Of a DNA stretch of 64,000 nt, positions 1-8,380 are shown piece after piece. Origin of the DNA: Allobosea psychrotolerans (lineage in GTDB: Bacteria > Pseudomonadota > Alphaproteobacteria > Rhizobiales > Beijerinckiaceae); NCBI RefSeq assembly GCF_002917105.1, contig NZ_PQFZ01000018.1, positions 1-64,000 of the forward strand. The letters run 5' to 3'. How positions within the stretch are numbered: the first letter of the stretch is position 1; the number at the start of each line of letters is the position of its first letter. The notes under the pieces are model-generated. The model searched no databases, had not been told where the DNA came from, and saw only the letters and a program-made list of their open reading frames with translations. A program made the position numbers and the translations under genes.

Positions 1-86
1 CGCACCAACAGGCCGGACACATGACCGCAAGCGACCAGATCAACCAGACGCTTCCATCTTGCAAACAACGGGCCGTCCACACATGG

Positions 87-114
87 ATTGCTTCGTCGCT
101 GCGCTCCTCGCAAT
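87..114. repeat. Short imperfect-palindrome intergenic repeat
   Basis: A 28-base GC-rich imperfect palindrome with terminal arms ATTGC and GCAAT. It resembles the short dispersed repeats common between genes in Bradyrhizobium, Bosea and relatives; that resemblance is from memory and was not searched. It lies just downstream of the uronate dehydrogenase stop, where such elements can fold into a stem-loop in the transcript. I saw no second copy in the window. Confidence 0.55.
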
Positions 115-146
115 GACGATGCGGTTAGGGCGCGCGCTTGCGAGGA

Positions 147-962
147 TCATGCCGTCGCTTCGTCGTCGGGATGGCCCATCTCGCAGAATTTGCCGCCGAG
201 ATAGCGGCCGGCCGGAGATTTCGGGTCGAGTGCCGGTGCGTCGGCCTCGACCTTGGCGCGGAACGGTTCGGAGCTGTCCTGCGGGTGATAGCCGAGATGG
301 CCGGCGCCGCTGTTGTCGACGGCCTTGACCTTGTTGTCCGAGGTGCCGAACGAGATGGTATGGCCGACGAAGGGCGCCGTCAGCGAGGCTTCGACGAGGC
401 GCACGCAATCGGCGAAGGACAGATAGGACCAAAGCATCCGGCGGTCGACGGGTTCGGGAAAGGACGAGAAGATGCGCAGGCACGCCGTCTCGATGCCGAA
501 CTTGTCCCAATAGAGCCGGCTCAGGCTTTCCACGAAGGTCTTGCCGACGCCGTACAGGCAGTCGGGGCGAACCGGCGCATCGACCGAAATCTGGGCCCCG
601 ACCTCGTGATAGCCGATCGCATGAACCGATGACGCGTAGACGATGCGCTTGACGCCGTGTTTCCGGGCGCCTTCATAGATATGGTAGGAGCCGCGAATAC
701 CGGCATCGAGGATGGTCTGCCACTCGCGCTCGGTCGGCGCACCGCCGAAATGGACGATGGCATCGCAGCCTTCGGTCGCCGCGATCGTCGCCTCCATATC
801 CGCGAGGTCGAAGATCGCCTGCTCCTCATTGGGGCTAAGCGGGCCGAGCGGCTCGCGATCGGCGACGCGGATCGTCCTGGCCAGCGGTGCGAGGCCGGTG
901 CGAAGCTGCGAGCCGAGACGGCCGGCCGCGCCGGTGATCAGGATTCGGTCGTAATGTGGCAT
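147..962 (-). CDS. udh: Uronate dehydrogenase (NAD-dependent)
   Basis: A 271-residue short-chain dehydrogenase/epimerase-fold protein, probably oxidising D-glucuronate or D-galacturonate with NAD+ to the aldarolactone, the first step of oxidative uronate catabolism in the cytoplasm. The N-terminal Rossmann motif ITGAAGRLG and the catalytic YGVGK (Tyr-x-x-x-Lys) are clear. The phrases GCDAIVHFGG, SSVHAIGY and PVRPDCLYG closely follow the Agrobacterium Udh family (about 265 residues), so length and motifs agree. The start is an ATG, and the gene stands alone upstream of the hydantoinase genes. A general NDP-sugar epimerase is a less likely alternative, because the family-specific segments match Udh rather than GalE. 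Confidence 0.85.
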   Translation of the reverse strand: MPHYDRILITGAAGRLGSQLRTGLAPLARTIRVADREPLGPLSPNEEQAIFDLADMEATIAATEGCDAIVHFGGAPTEREWQTILDAGIRGSYHIYEGARKHGVKRIVYASSVHAIGYHEVGAQISVDAPVRPDCLYGVGKTFVESLSRLYWDKFGIETACLRIFSSFPEPVDRRMLWSYLSFADCVRLVEASLTAPFVGHTISFGTSDNKVKAVDNSGAGHLGYHPQDSSEPFRAKVEADAPALDPKSPAGRYLGGKFCEMGHPDDEATA

Positions 963-1150
963 TCGGTCCTCGCGTCGTCACAGGCTGACCGCCACACCAT
1001 GCCAGCGCAGCAGCGATAGGGATCATCGGCATCCTTAGATCACGCCGCATGCGGACGGTTCCATCCAAATGCAGGAAACATGATCGATTCTAAAAGCTTA
1101 GAGAATTATTCTCATGTCATGATTTATCGTCATCCAGAGCAATTTCCGAT

Positions 1151-1234
1151 CCATCTGGATCGTTCAATTGCTCTGGATTATTGGTCTAACGCGTTTTCTT
1201 CAGGCGAACCGGCGACCACTTCGCTCGAAAACGC
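1151..1234. repeat. Intergenic repeat copy 1 (GCGTTTTC hairpin element)
   Basis: The segment contains GGATCGTTCAATTGCTC followed by an inverted repeat with arms GCGTTTTC (1191-1198) and GAAAACGC (1227-1234). The same order of blocks with small differences occurs at 22721-22811, so this is a dispersed repeat. It overlaps the 3' end of hyuB and supplies its last codons and stop. Confidence 0.75.
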
Positions 1235-2962
1235 TCCAACCGACGGCAACTCGCCGCGCTTCAGGCCGGCTTCAACCGCCGCGATCTCGGCGTCGCCAAG
1301 CCCGTAATCGGTTCTGGCCGCCTTGGCCGAGATATAGCCGAGCGCGAGGTCGCGCAGCACTTCACTCCGTTTGCGCTCGGCGGCCGGGCCGTGGCCGGCG
1401 CCGCCGGGCAGCGACAGCATGACCTTGCGCCCTTCCGGAACCGCTTGGCGCCCCTTGCCAGCCATGGCCGTGCCGTCGTCGAGGCGGATCTCGGTCGCGG
1501 CGCCGCCAGAGCCACCCAGGCGCCCGCGCGGCGGATGCTTCACGCGGTCGAACATCGCCGACATGTCGAAGACATGCCCTTCGACGGCCCCAACCTCCAT
1601 GAATTGACCGAGCCCGCCGCGAAAGCGGCCGGCGCCGCCGGAATCGGGCCGCAGCTCCTTGCGCCAGATGATGATCGGGCCGGCATGCTCCGTCGCTTCG
1701 ATCGGCATGGTCATGACGCCGGATGGAAAGGCGGTGGTGTTCATGCCGTCGAGCGTCGGACGCGCGCCCGAGCCGCCGCAGTTGAACATCAAGACCTCGG
1801 CGCGCCTTGCGCCTGCCAGGCGCGACGCCTCCGAGGCTGGCCGCAGCGAAACCTGGAAATTGCACAGCGGCCCTGCCCCCTCGGCCGGAACCGTCCTTGG
1901 CAGAAGCTTGTCGAGCGCGTCATAGACCGTATCCGGGATCAGATGGCCGATGACATGGCGCAACGCGACCGGCGCCGGGTGCAGGGCGTTGACGATCGTG
2001 TTGTCCGGCGCGGTGATGCGGAAAGGTTCCAGCGAAGCCGCATTATTGGGGATCTCGGGCGCGATCGCACATTTCAGCGCGTAGCAGGCATAGGCCTTGG
2101 AATAGACCATCGGGCAGTTGATGCCCTTGGGGTCGACGCCGGAAGAGCCGGCGAAATCGACACAGACCTCGTCCGTGCCGATCGTGACCTTGACCCTGAG
2201 CTCGATCGGCGTGGCAAAGCCGTCGCTGAGCATGGAGCCCTCGGCCTCGCCGCGGGGCAGCGCGGCGATCCGCTCCAACGTCGCCCGGCGCGAATTCTCG
2301 AGGATGAAATCCCCGACCTGCTCCAGCCCGTCGAGAGCGAATTCGTCGAGCATGCCGATCAATCGGCGATGGCCGACATCATTGCAAGTTGCGAGCGCGA
2401 AGATGTCGCCGACGACCTGGTCGGGCTCGCGGATATTGCCGCGCACCAGCCTGACGAAGGGCTGGTCGACCTTGCCCCGGTCGGCGAACTTCATGATCGG
2501 GATGTAGAGGCCTTCCTCATAGACGGAGTTGGCGTCCGCCCCGAAGCCGCGCCCGCCAATGTCGACGACATGAGCCGTGCAGGCGAAGAAGCCGACATGC
2601 CGGCCCTGGTGGAAGGACGGCGTCACCACCGTGATGTCGTGCAGATGCCCGGTTCCCATCCAGGGATCGTTGGTGATGTAGATGTCGCCCTCGAGAATAT
2701 TCGCAGGCCCGATCTCGCGGATGAAATGCGCGACGGCATCGGCCATGGCGTTGACATGGCCCGGCGTGCCGGTGACGGCCTGCGCCAGCATCAGCCCCGC
2801 CCGGTTGTAGACACCCGCCGAGAGGTCGCCTGCCTCGCGCACCGAGGTCGAGAAGGCCGTGCGGATCAGGGCCTGGGCCTGCTCCTCGACGATAGAGATC
2901 AGGCGGTTCCACATCACCTGCAGCGAAACGGTGGATAGCGGTGGCTTGGATAGCTGCGTCAT
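1178..2962 (-). CDS. hyuB: Hydantoinase B / 5-oxoprolinase beta-type subunit
   Basis: A 594-residue HyuB-family protein, probably the second subunit of an ATP-dependent hydantoinase/oxoprolinase that opens cyclic amides in the cytoplasm. The family segments are obvious: TNDPWMGTGHLHD, a central VDFAGSSGVDPKGINCP region and GGSGARPTLDGMN. It starts 3 bases after the hyuA stop, so the two are co-translated. Its last 19 or so residues are encoded inside a dispersed intergenic repeat, so the native C-terminus was probably replaced when the repeat arrived; the length is still near the family norm. The exact substrate (N-methylhydantoin, 5-oxoproline or another) cannot be read from sequence. Confidence 0.9.
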   Translation of the reverse strand: MTQLSKPPLSTVSLQVMWNRLISIVEEQAQALIRTAFSTSVREAGDLSAGVYNRAGLMLAQAVTGTPGHVNAMADAVAHFIREIGPANILEGDIYITNDPWMGTGHLHDITVVTPSFHQGRHVGFFACTAHVVDIGGRGFGADANSVYEEGLYIPIMKFADRGKVDQPFVRLVRGNIREPDQVVGDIFALATCNDVGHRRLIGMLDEFALDGLEQVGDFILENSRRATLERIAALPRGEAEGSMLSDGFATPIELRVKVTIGTDEVCVDFAGSSGVDPKGINCPMVYSKAYACYALKCAIAPEIPNNAASLEPFRITAPDNTIVNALHPAPVALRHVIGHLIPDTVYDALDKLLPRTVPAEGAGPLCNFQVSLRPASEASRLAGARRAEVLMFNCGGSGARPTLDGMNTTAFPSGVMTMPIEATEHAGPIIIWRKELRPDSGGAGRFRGGLGQFMEVGAVEGHVFDMSAMFDRVKHPPRGRLGGSGGAATEIRLDDGTAMAGKGRQAVPEGRKVMLSLPGGAGHGPAAERKRSEVLRDLALGYISAKAARTDYGLGDAEIAAVEAGLKRGELPSVGAFSSEVVAGSPEENALDQ

Positions 2963-2965
2963 GGC

Positions 2966-5116
2966 TCAGGCCTCGACCATCTCGGCCAAGCGCGCTTTCG
3001 CAGGCTCGGACCCGTGCTTGAAGATCTCGATGCAGCCATCGCTGCGGCATGTCGCCGAGCAACCCGTCGGCACGATGATGGTGGTTTCGTCCTCGACGAT
3101 GACGCAGGGCCCCACTGCCACCCGGCCGACCGCGATCTGTGAGCGCTGGAACAGGCCCGCCGTCAGCCGGGCTCCGAGGGCGGGGTCGAAGACCTGGCGT
3201 TGCGAGATCGCCGTCAGCGGCACGAGTGCTCCCAGAGCCTGCGCCCTCACCGGCACTGCTTTCGCCGTGCTCGCATTGACCGCCCAGACGGTGATCTCGA
3301 TATCCAGCCCCTGGACGGTCCGGGAGAACAGCTTGGCGTATTCGGCCTCGAACAGCTCCCGATAGGCGTCGATCGTCGGTGCGGCGTGGCTGACGTCGAT
3401 CGGGATTTCCCAGCCCTGGCCGACATAGCGCATATAGACCTTGGTTTCGACGCTGAGCGGCGCCTGTGCGTCGCAGGAGCGCACGAAGGTCGTGGCTTCG
3501 TTTTCGAGCTCCGACAAGAGACCGCGGACGGTATCCGCATGGAATGCCGCCAGACGCATATAGACGCTGCGCGTCGCCTCGAAGCTGAAGGGCGCTCGCA
3601 GGAAGCCGATCGCCGAGCCGACGCCGGCACCCGGCGGCACGAGCAGGCGCTCGATGCCGAGCTTTTCGCAGAGCCGCCCGGCATGCAGCGGCGCCGCACC
3701 GCCGAAGGCGATCATCGTGTAGCCGGAAAGGTCCTCGCCATTCTCGACCGCATGGACGCGGGCGGCATTGGCCATGTTCTCGTCGACGACCTCGACGATG
3801 CCGAAGGCGGCCGTCTCGTCCGTCATCCCCAGCGGGTCGGCGACATTCGCCAGCACGGCCCGGCGCGATGCGGCGATGTCCAGCACCATGCTGCCGCCGG
3901 CGAAGCTCGTGGGGTCGATCTTGCCGAGCATCACATCGGCATCCGTCACTGCGGGCCTTGTTCCGCCACGGCCATAGCAGGCGGGGCCCGGCTCGGAGCC
4001 GGCGCTCTCCGGCCCGACCCGGATCTGGCGCATCGAGTCGACCTGGGCGAGCGAGCCGCCGCCCGCGCCGATCTCGACCATGTCGATCACGGGAATAGAG
4101 ATCGGCATGCCCGAGCCCTTCTTGAAGCGATAGCTCCGCGCCACCTCGAAGACCCGGCTCGTCTTCGGCGTCTGGTTCTTGATCAGGCAGATCTTGGCCG
4201 TGGTCCCGCCCATGTCGAAGGACAAGACGCGATCGAAGCCGAAGCGCGCCGCGACATCGGCTGCATAGATTGCCCCGCCCGCCGGTCCGGATTCGACGAG
4301 GCGTACCGGGAATTCCGCCGCCCCGTCCAGCGACATGATCCCGCCGCCGGAATGCATCAGGAAGATCGGGCAGTCCGCGCCCTCATCGGCCAGCTTCGCT
4401 GCGAGGCTGGCGAGATAGCGCTTCATCATCGGCTTGACATAGGCATTCGCCACCACGGTGTTGAAGCGCTCATATTCGCGCATCTGGGGCGAAACCTCGG
4501 ACGAGATCGAGACGGCAAGTCCCGGGATACGCTCCAGCAGAACATCGCGGACCAGCCGCTCATGCGCCGGGTCGAGATAGGAATGGATCAGGCCGACGGC
4601 GACGCTCTCATAACCCGCTTCGGCGATCTCCTCCGCGAGGCGCACGACATCTTCGCGCAGCAGCGGGATGAGCGTCGCGCCATTGGCGCCAATGCGCTCG
4701 CGCAGCGTATAGCGCCGGTTGCGCGGCAGCAGGGGCTGGGGCAGCGTCAGGTTGAGGTCGTATTGCTCGAACCGGCTCTCGGTGCGCATCTCGATCACGT
4801 CGCGAAAGCCTTCCGTCGTGATCAGCGCCGTCTTCGCGCCGCGGCGTTCGATCAGCGCGTTTGTCGCGAGCGTCGTGCCGTGGATGATCCGGCCGATCGC
4901 GGCGGGCGTCACGCCGGCCTTCGTGCAGACGCGGTGCATGCCCTCGATGATGGCGCGCTCGGGCGCATCATAGGTCGTCAGCACCTTGGCCGAGAAGGTC
5001 TCGCCACGGATCTCCAGCACGACGTCGGTGAAGGTACCGCCGATATCGGCGCCGAGATTGCCTTGGGACGATATAACTCGGGACGACGTATTGGGGGACG
5101 ATGCGACACCGCTCAC
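2966..5116 (-). CDS. hyuA: Hydantoinase A / 5-oxoprolinase alpha-type subunit
   Basis: A HyuA-family ATPase subunit (716 residues from the chosen start) partnering HyuB. The N-terminal phosphate-binding motif GADIGGTFTDVVLE and the later LSFDMGGTTAKICLI belong to the ASKHA fold. The reading frame is open upstream to 5203, but I place the start at the GTG at 5116: it is preceded by GAAAGGTGG at good spacing, and the extra upstream residues look non-coding. It overlaps no neighbour and lies divergent to a LysR regulator, which probably controls it. Substrate specificity is unknown; acetone carboxylase-type and oxoprolinase-type enzymes share this fold. Confidence 0.9.
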   Translation of the reverse strand: MSGVASSPNTSSRVISSQGNLGADIGGTFTDVVLEIRGETFSAKVLTTYDAPERAIIEGMHRVCTKAGVTPAAIGRIIHGTTLATNALIERRGAKTALITTEGFRDVIEMRTESRFEQYDLNLTLPQPLLPRNRRYTLRERIGANGATLIPLLREDVVRLAEEIAEAGYESVAVGLIHSYLDPAHERLVRDVLLERIPGLAVSISSEVSPQMREYERFNTVVANAYVKPMMKRYLASLAAKLADEGADCPIFLMHSGGGIMSLDGAAEFPVRLVESGPAGGAIYAADVAARFGFDRVLSFDMGGTTAKICLIKNQTPKTSRVFEVARSYRFKKGSGMPISIPVIDMVEIGAGGGSLAQVDSMRQIRVGPESAGSEPGPACYGRGGTRPAVTDADVMLGKIDPTSFAGGSMVLDIAASRRAVLANVADPLGMTDETAAFGIVEVVDENMANAARVHAVENGEDLSGYTMIAFGGAAPLHAGRLCEKLGIERLLVPPGAGVGSAIGFLRAPFSFEATRSVYMRLAAFHADTVRGLLSELENEATTFVRSCDAQAPLSVETKVYMRYVGQGWEIPIDVSHAAPTIDAYRELFEAEYAKLFSRTVQGLDIEITVWAVNASTAKAVPVRAQALGALVPLTAISQRQVFDPALGARLTAGLFQRSQIAVGRVAVGPCVIVEDETTIIVPTGCSATCRSDGCIEIFKHGSEPAKARLAEMVEA

Positions 5117-5233
5117 GGAAAGCCACCTTTCAATGCCTGTCAGGGAGCCCGGCGACGCCGCCGACCCATTCCCAACCGGCGAAAAGATGACTGCGATCGA
5201 CAATCACGTCTAATTATTTGATTATCTTGAGAC

Positions 5234-5250
5234 GATAGAAAATATCTATC
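5234..5250. promoter_or_regulatory. Candidate LysR operator between hyuA and the regulator
   Basis: The sequence GATAGAAAATATCTATC is an inverted repeat with arms GATAG and CTATC and contains a T-N11-A pair (5236 and 5248), the classical LysR-type box. It lies in an AT-rich patch in the 173-base gap between divergent hyuA and the lysR gene, 40 bases before the regulator's ATG, so it could serve both autoregulation and hyu control. Confidence 0.6.
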
Positions 5251-5289
5251 CTGCAATGCCTCGCGGAGGCGACGCAGGCCGGGTGGGCC

Positions 5290-6189
5290 ATGCAGATCAC
5301 GCTCAAACAGATCGAAACCTTTGTCCGGCTGGCCTCGCTCAGGAATTTCCGCCGTGTCGCCGAACAGATGAATACGACCCAGCCCAATATTTCGGCGCGT
5401 ATTTCGGCGCTTGAACGGGTCCTGAACCAACGCCTGTTCGAACGCGACGCGGGTTCCGTCGTGCTCACCGATCAGGGCCAGGCCTTGCTTCCCTTGGCAG
5501 CCAAGGCGCTTGAGGCGACCGAGGCGCTGCTCCAGGCCGGCGACACGACAAGCCGGCAATCCGTCATGCGGCTCGGAGTCGCGGAGACCGTGGCCCAGAC
5601 CTGGCTCCATCGCTTCCTGCGCGAGATGGCCGTGCGCTTCCCCGATGTCGTCGTCGAACTGAGCGTGGACCTCACCTTCAACCTCCAGCGCAATCTCATC
5701 GACGGCTCGCTCGACTTAGCCTTCCTCAACGGGCCGGTCTCGGACCTTTCGGTCGCCAATCTTCCGCTGGGAACGGTCGCCCTGCCATGGGTCGCCGCGC
5801 CTCGGTTCGCTGCAGCCCTGCCCGATCCCGCCGGAGCCGATGACCTCGCTCGCTTTCCCATTCTCACACATGCGAAGAATACGCGGCCCTATGCCGAGGT
5901 CGTCGACTATTTCAAGCGCAACAGCAGCCGGCTCAGCCGTCCGGTCTCATCCAGCAATCTGGCGGCCTGTCTGAACATGACGCTGGACGGCCTGGGCATT
6001 GCGACCTTGCCGTCGCCGCTGGTGGAGCGCTTCCTCGAATCCGGCGAACTCGTCGCCCTCAACTGCGATTGGGTTCCCACGCCGATGAACTTCACCGCGT
6101 CCTATGTCACGATGCCGGCGCGACCGGTCATCGAGTCAGCGGCCAATCTCGCGACCGAGGTCGTCGACTGGAAGCCGAACGCCACCTGA
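5290..6189 (+). CDS. LysR-family transcriptional regulator
   Basis: A 299-residue LysR-type regulator of normal family length. The N-terminal winged helix-turn-helix is clear (QIETFVRLASLRNFRRVAEQ, then TTQPNISARISALE), followed by a periplasmic-binding-protein-like effector domain (residues about 90-295). It is divergent from hyuA-hyuB with a palindromic T-N11-A site between them. I infer it activates or represses the hydantoinase genes in response to the substrate or a degradation product. The effector is not predictable. Confidence 0.9.
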   Translation: MQITLKQIETFVRLASLRNFRRVAEQMNTTQPNISARISALERVLNQRLFERDAGSVVLTDQGQALLPLAAKALEATEALLQAGDTTSRQSVMRLGVAETVAQTWLHRFLREMAVRFPDVVVELSVDLTFNLQRNLIDGSLDLAFLNGPVSDLSVANLPLGTVALPWVAAPRFAAALPDPAGADDLARFPILTHAKNTRPYAEVVDYFKRNSSRLSRPVSSSNLAACLNMTLDGLGIATLPSPLVERFLESGELVALNCDWVPTPMNFTASYVTMPARPVIESAANLATEVVDWKPNAT

Positions 6190-6258
6190 CGAGGTCAATC
6201 GAGATCGCTCGTAAGATCGCTCGGCAAACAACCTGATCAAACCCGAAAGGACGAGCCA

Positions 6259-6450
6259 ATGCCTGACGCCGCCGCCCTCGCCGAACTCGATGAACGCATC
6301 GCCATCGCCCGCGCCAACCTTGCAGAACTGATGGAGCAAGCGTCCGCCTTTTCAGGAGCTGCCGACGAAGACCGCAATGCGGACCGCATCAACGAGCAGC
6401 AGGACATACTCGACGCCCTCCTCAAGCAACGCGCGGCACTCGCACAATAG
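6259..6450 (+). CDS. Small hypothetical coiled-coil protein
   Basis: A 63-residue Ala-, Glu- and Asp-rich protein, predicted mostly helical with heptad-like spacing (LAELDERIAIARANLAELMEQ and a C-terminal DILDALLKQRAALAQ). An AAAGGA site lies 8-9 bases before the ATG, which supports real translation. No domain is recognised. It is 70 bases downstream of the LysR gene on the same strand and could be read from the same transcript. Confidence 0.6.
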   Translation: MPDAAALAELDERIAIARANLAELMEQASAFSGAADEDRNADRINEQQDILDALLKQRAALAQ

Positions 6451-6869
6451 TCGTTTGGGCGACATGCGGGCCGATAGCGCTGAAGCCCGATCGATGGATA
6501 GACATCGGCCGACCGCTCGCGCCCCAGCCTCTCGCATCGAGCCGCTCTGATCGAAACCGGCATGCCGTCGCAGCCGCGCTTCGGTCATTCCAGACAGGCC
6601 GCACGGCGGGGTCGAGCGCCCTGCCACCCGAGCGTCAAGGTCATGCCGCCACCTCGCGGGGCGCGCATGGTCGTCACCTTCATCGTCTCGTCATTCGCGC
6701 CGACGACATTGCGGCCATGGGAGATTGGAGGACGTCAGTCCGCAGTGCGAGATTCAGCTTCCGGGCCTGCGTCTCGTCGCAGTCTTTGCGATCACGGCGC
6801 ACCGCCGTGCTCATCCGTCTCCGAATTCGCCGGTCATCTTCAATAAAGCCGATTTAAAGGTCCGCATTC
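6451..6869. other. Gene-free stretch upstream of ppk2
   Basis: About 420 bases with no convincing ORF; the open frames here have Arg/Pro/Ser-rich composition and no start signals. It must carry the ppk2 promoter, since an AAAGG site lies just before the ppk2 ATG, but I see no clear -35/-10 pair, terminator or repeat. Confidence 0.4.
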
Positions 6870-7769
6870 ATGACGAACGATCTGGAGCGCATCAAAGCCG
6901 AAATCGCAGACAGCTTCGACGAAGAGCTCGAGATGCAGCTCGAGGAGGACCGGCTCGACGAACTCGTCTCCGAAGGCTTGGCTCCGACGGGCGCAACGCT
7001 GGACCGCAAGGTTTATTTCCGCGAGCTGTTCCGGCTGCAGCATGAGCTGGTGCGGCTTCAGGACTGGATCCAGTACAAGAAGCTCAAGGTCGTCGTTCTC
7101 TTCGAAGGACGTGACTCGGCTGGCAAGGGCGGCGTGATCAAGCGCGTCACGCAGCGGCTCAATCCGCGGATCTGTCGCGTCGTCGCCCTGCCCGCCCCCA
7201 GCGAGCGCGAACGCCATCAATGGTACTTTCAGCGCTATGTGCAGCACCTGCCCACGGCCGGCGAAATGGTGCTGTTCGATCGCAGCTGGTACAACCGTGC
7301 CGGCGTCGAGCGCGTCATGGGTTTCTGTACCCCCGACGAACTCGAAGAGTTCTTCCGCTCCGTTCCCGATTTCGAGCATATGCTCGTGCGATCCGGCATC
7401 ATCCTGATCAAATACTGGTTCTCGATCACGGATGAAGAGCAGGAATTCCGCTTCCGCATGCGGATCGAGGATCCCCTGAAGCAATGGAAGCTCTCGCCCA
7501 TGGATATGGAGAGCCGCGTCCATTGGGAAGACTACACCCGCGCCAAGGAGGACATGCTCGCCCGTACCCATACGGAGACCGCCCCGTGGTGGGTCGTTCA
7601 GGCCGTCGACAAGAAGCGGGCGCGCCTCAACTGCATCAGCCATCTGCTCGGCCAGATCCCATATGAGAGCGTGCCGAAATCGGACATCGTCCTGCCCGAG
7701 CGCGTGCGCAATTCAGATTACTCCCGGCACCCCGTTCCGCCCGAACTCTACGTCCCGGAGCTATACTGA
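6870..7769 (+). CDS. ppk2: Polyphosphate kinase 2
   Basis: A 299-residue PPK2-family kinase that transfers phosphate between polyphosphate and nucleoside di- or triphosphates. The Walker A motif GRDSAGKGG (about residues 80-88) and the Walker B segment DRSWYNRAGVERVMGF are intact, as are downstream family blocks EFRFRMRIEDPLKQWKLSPMD and TETAPWWVV. The length fits single-domain PPK2. It has a Shine-Dalgarno site (AAAGG) and stands alone, converging on the acetyltransferase/decarboxylase pair. Probably a cytosolic energy or stress enzyme; direction (ATP/GTP synthesis or polyP synthesis) is not readable here. Confidence 0.93.
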   Translation: MTNDLERIKAEIADSFDEELEMQLEEDRLDELVSEGLAPTGATLDRKVYFRELFRLQHELVRLQDWIQYKKLKVVVLFEGRDSAGKGGVIKRVTQRLNPRICRVVALPAPSERERHQWYFQRYVQHLPTAGEMVLFDRSWYNRAGVERVMGFCTPDELEEFFRSVPDFEHMLVRSGIILIKYWFSITDEEQEFRFRMRIEDPLKQWKLSPMDMESRVHWEDYTRAKEDMLARTHTETAPWWVVQAVDKKRARLNCISHLLGQIPYESVPKSDIVLPERVRNSDYSRHPVPPELYVPELY

Positions 7770-7816
7770 GGCTGGCGACTGGCCTCCTCCGGTTTCGTAA
7801 ACGCCGATCCCGGTGT

Positions 7817-8380
7817 TCACGAGACCGGCGGAAGCCCATTTGTCGTAACCGGCAGGGTGGCGCCGGCGCCAAGCGATCTCTGCACCATGATGCTGTCGGA
7901 CCATTTGCCGTAGCGATAGGCGACGCCCGGCAGAAGGCCGACCCGGGCAAAGCCGAACTTCTCGTGAAGCGCCAGCGATGCGGTGTTCTCGGCATCGATA
8001 TAGCCGATCATCTGACGAAATCCCGCAGCCGCGCAGGAATCGATCAGCGCCTGAAGCAGCAATCGCCCAATCCCCCGCCCGAGATGGTCGTGGTGGACAT
8101 AGATCGAATGCTTGACCGTGTAGCGATAGGCCGGGCGCTTGCGGAACAGCACGACATAGGCATAGCCGACGACCTCGCCTTCGACCGTCGCCACCAGATG
8201 CGGCAGCCGGCGGTTGCGCAGGTTCTTGCGCCGGTCGCGCAGGTCGTCGGGCTGAGGCGTGCCGGTATCCTCGACACCGGCTTCGATGCCGCGCCTGATA
8301 TGGCGCCAATAGATCGCCAGCATGGGCTCGACATCGCTGTCGCGCGACGGGCGGATGATGACAGGGGTTTCGGTGTCCAT
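7817..8380 (-). CDS. GNAT-family N-acetyltransferase (PAT-like)
   Basis: A 187-residue GNAT acetyltransferase resembling the phosphinothricin acetyltransferase group: N-terminal IIRPSRDSDVEPMLAIYW, the acetyl-CoA pyrophosphate-binding loop GRGIGRLLLQALID, and the C-terminal ENTASLALHEKFGFARVG. The ATG overlaps the stop of the upstream decarboxylase (TGATG), so it is translationally coupled to it. I infer it may acetylate an amine or amino acid related to the decarboxylase reaction. Detoxification of an amino-acid analogue is the alternative. Confidence 0.85.
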   Translation of the reverse strand: MDTETPVIIRPSRDSDVEPMLAIYWRHIRRGIEAGVEDTGTPQPDDLRDRRKNLRNRRLPHLVATVEGEVVGYAYVVLFRKRPAYRYTVKHSIYVHHDHLGRGIGRLLLQALIDSCAAAGFRQMIGYIDAENTASLALHEKFGFARVGLLPGVAYRYGKWSDSIMVQRSLGAGATLPVTTNGLPPVS

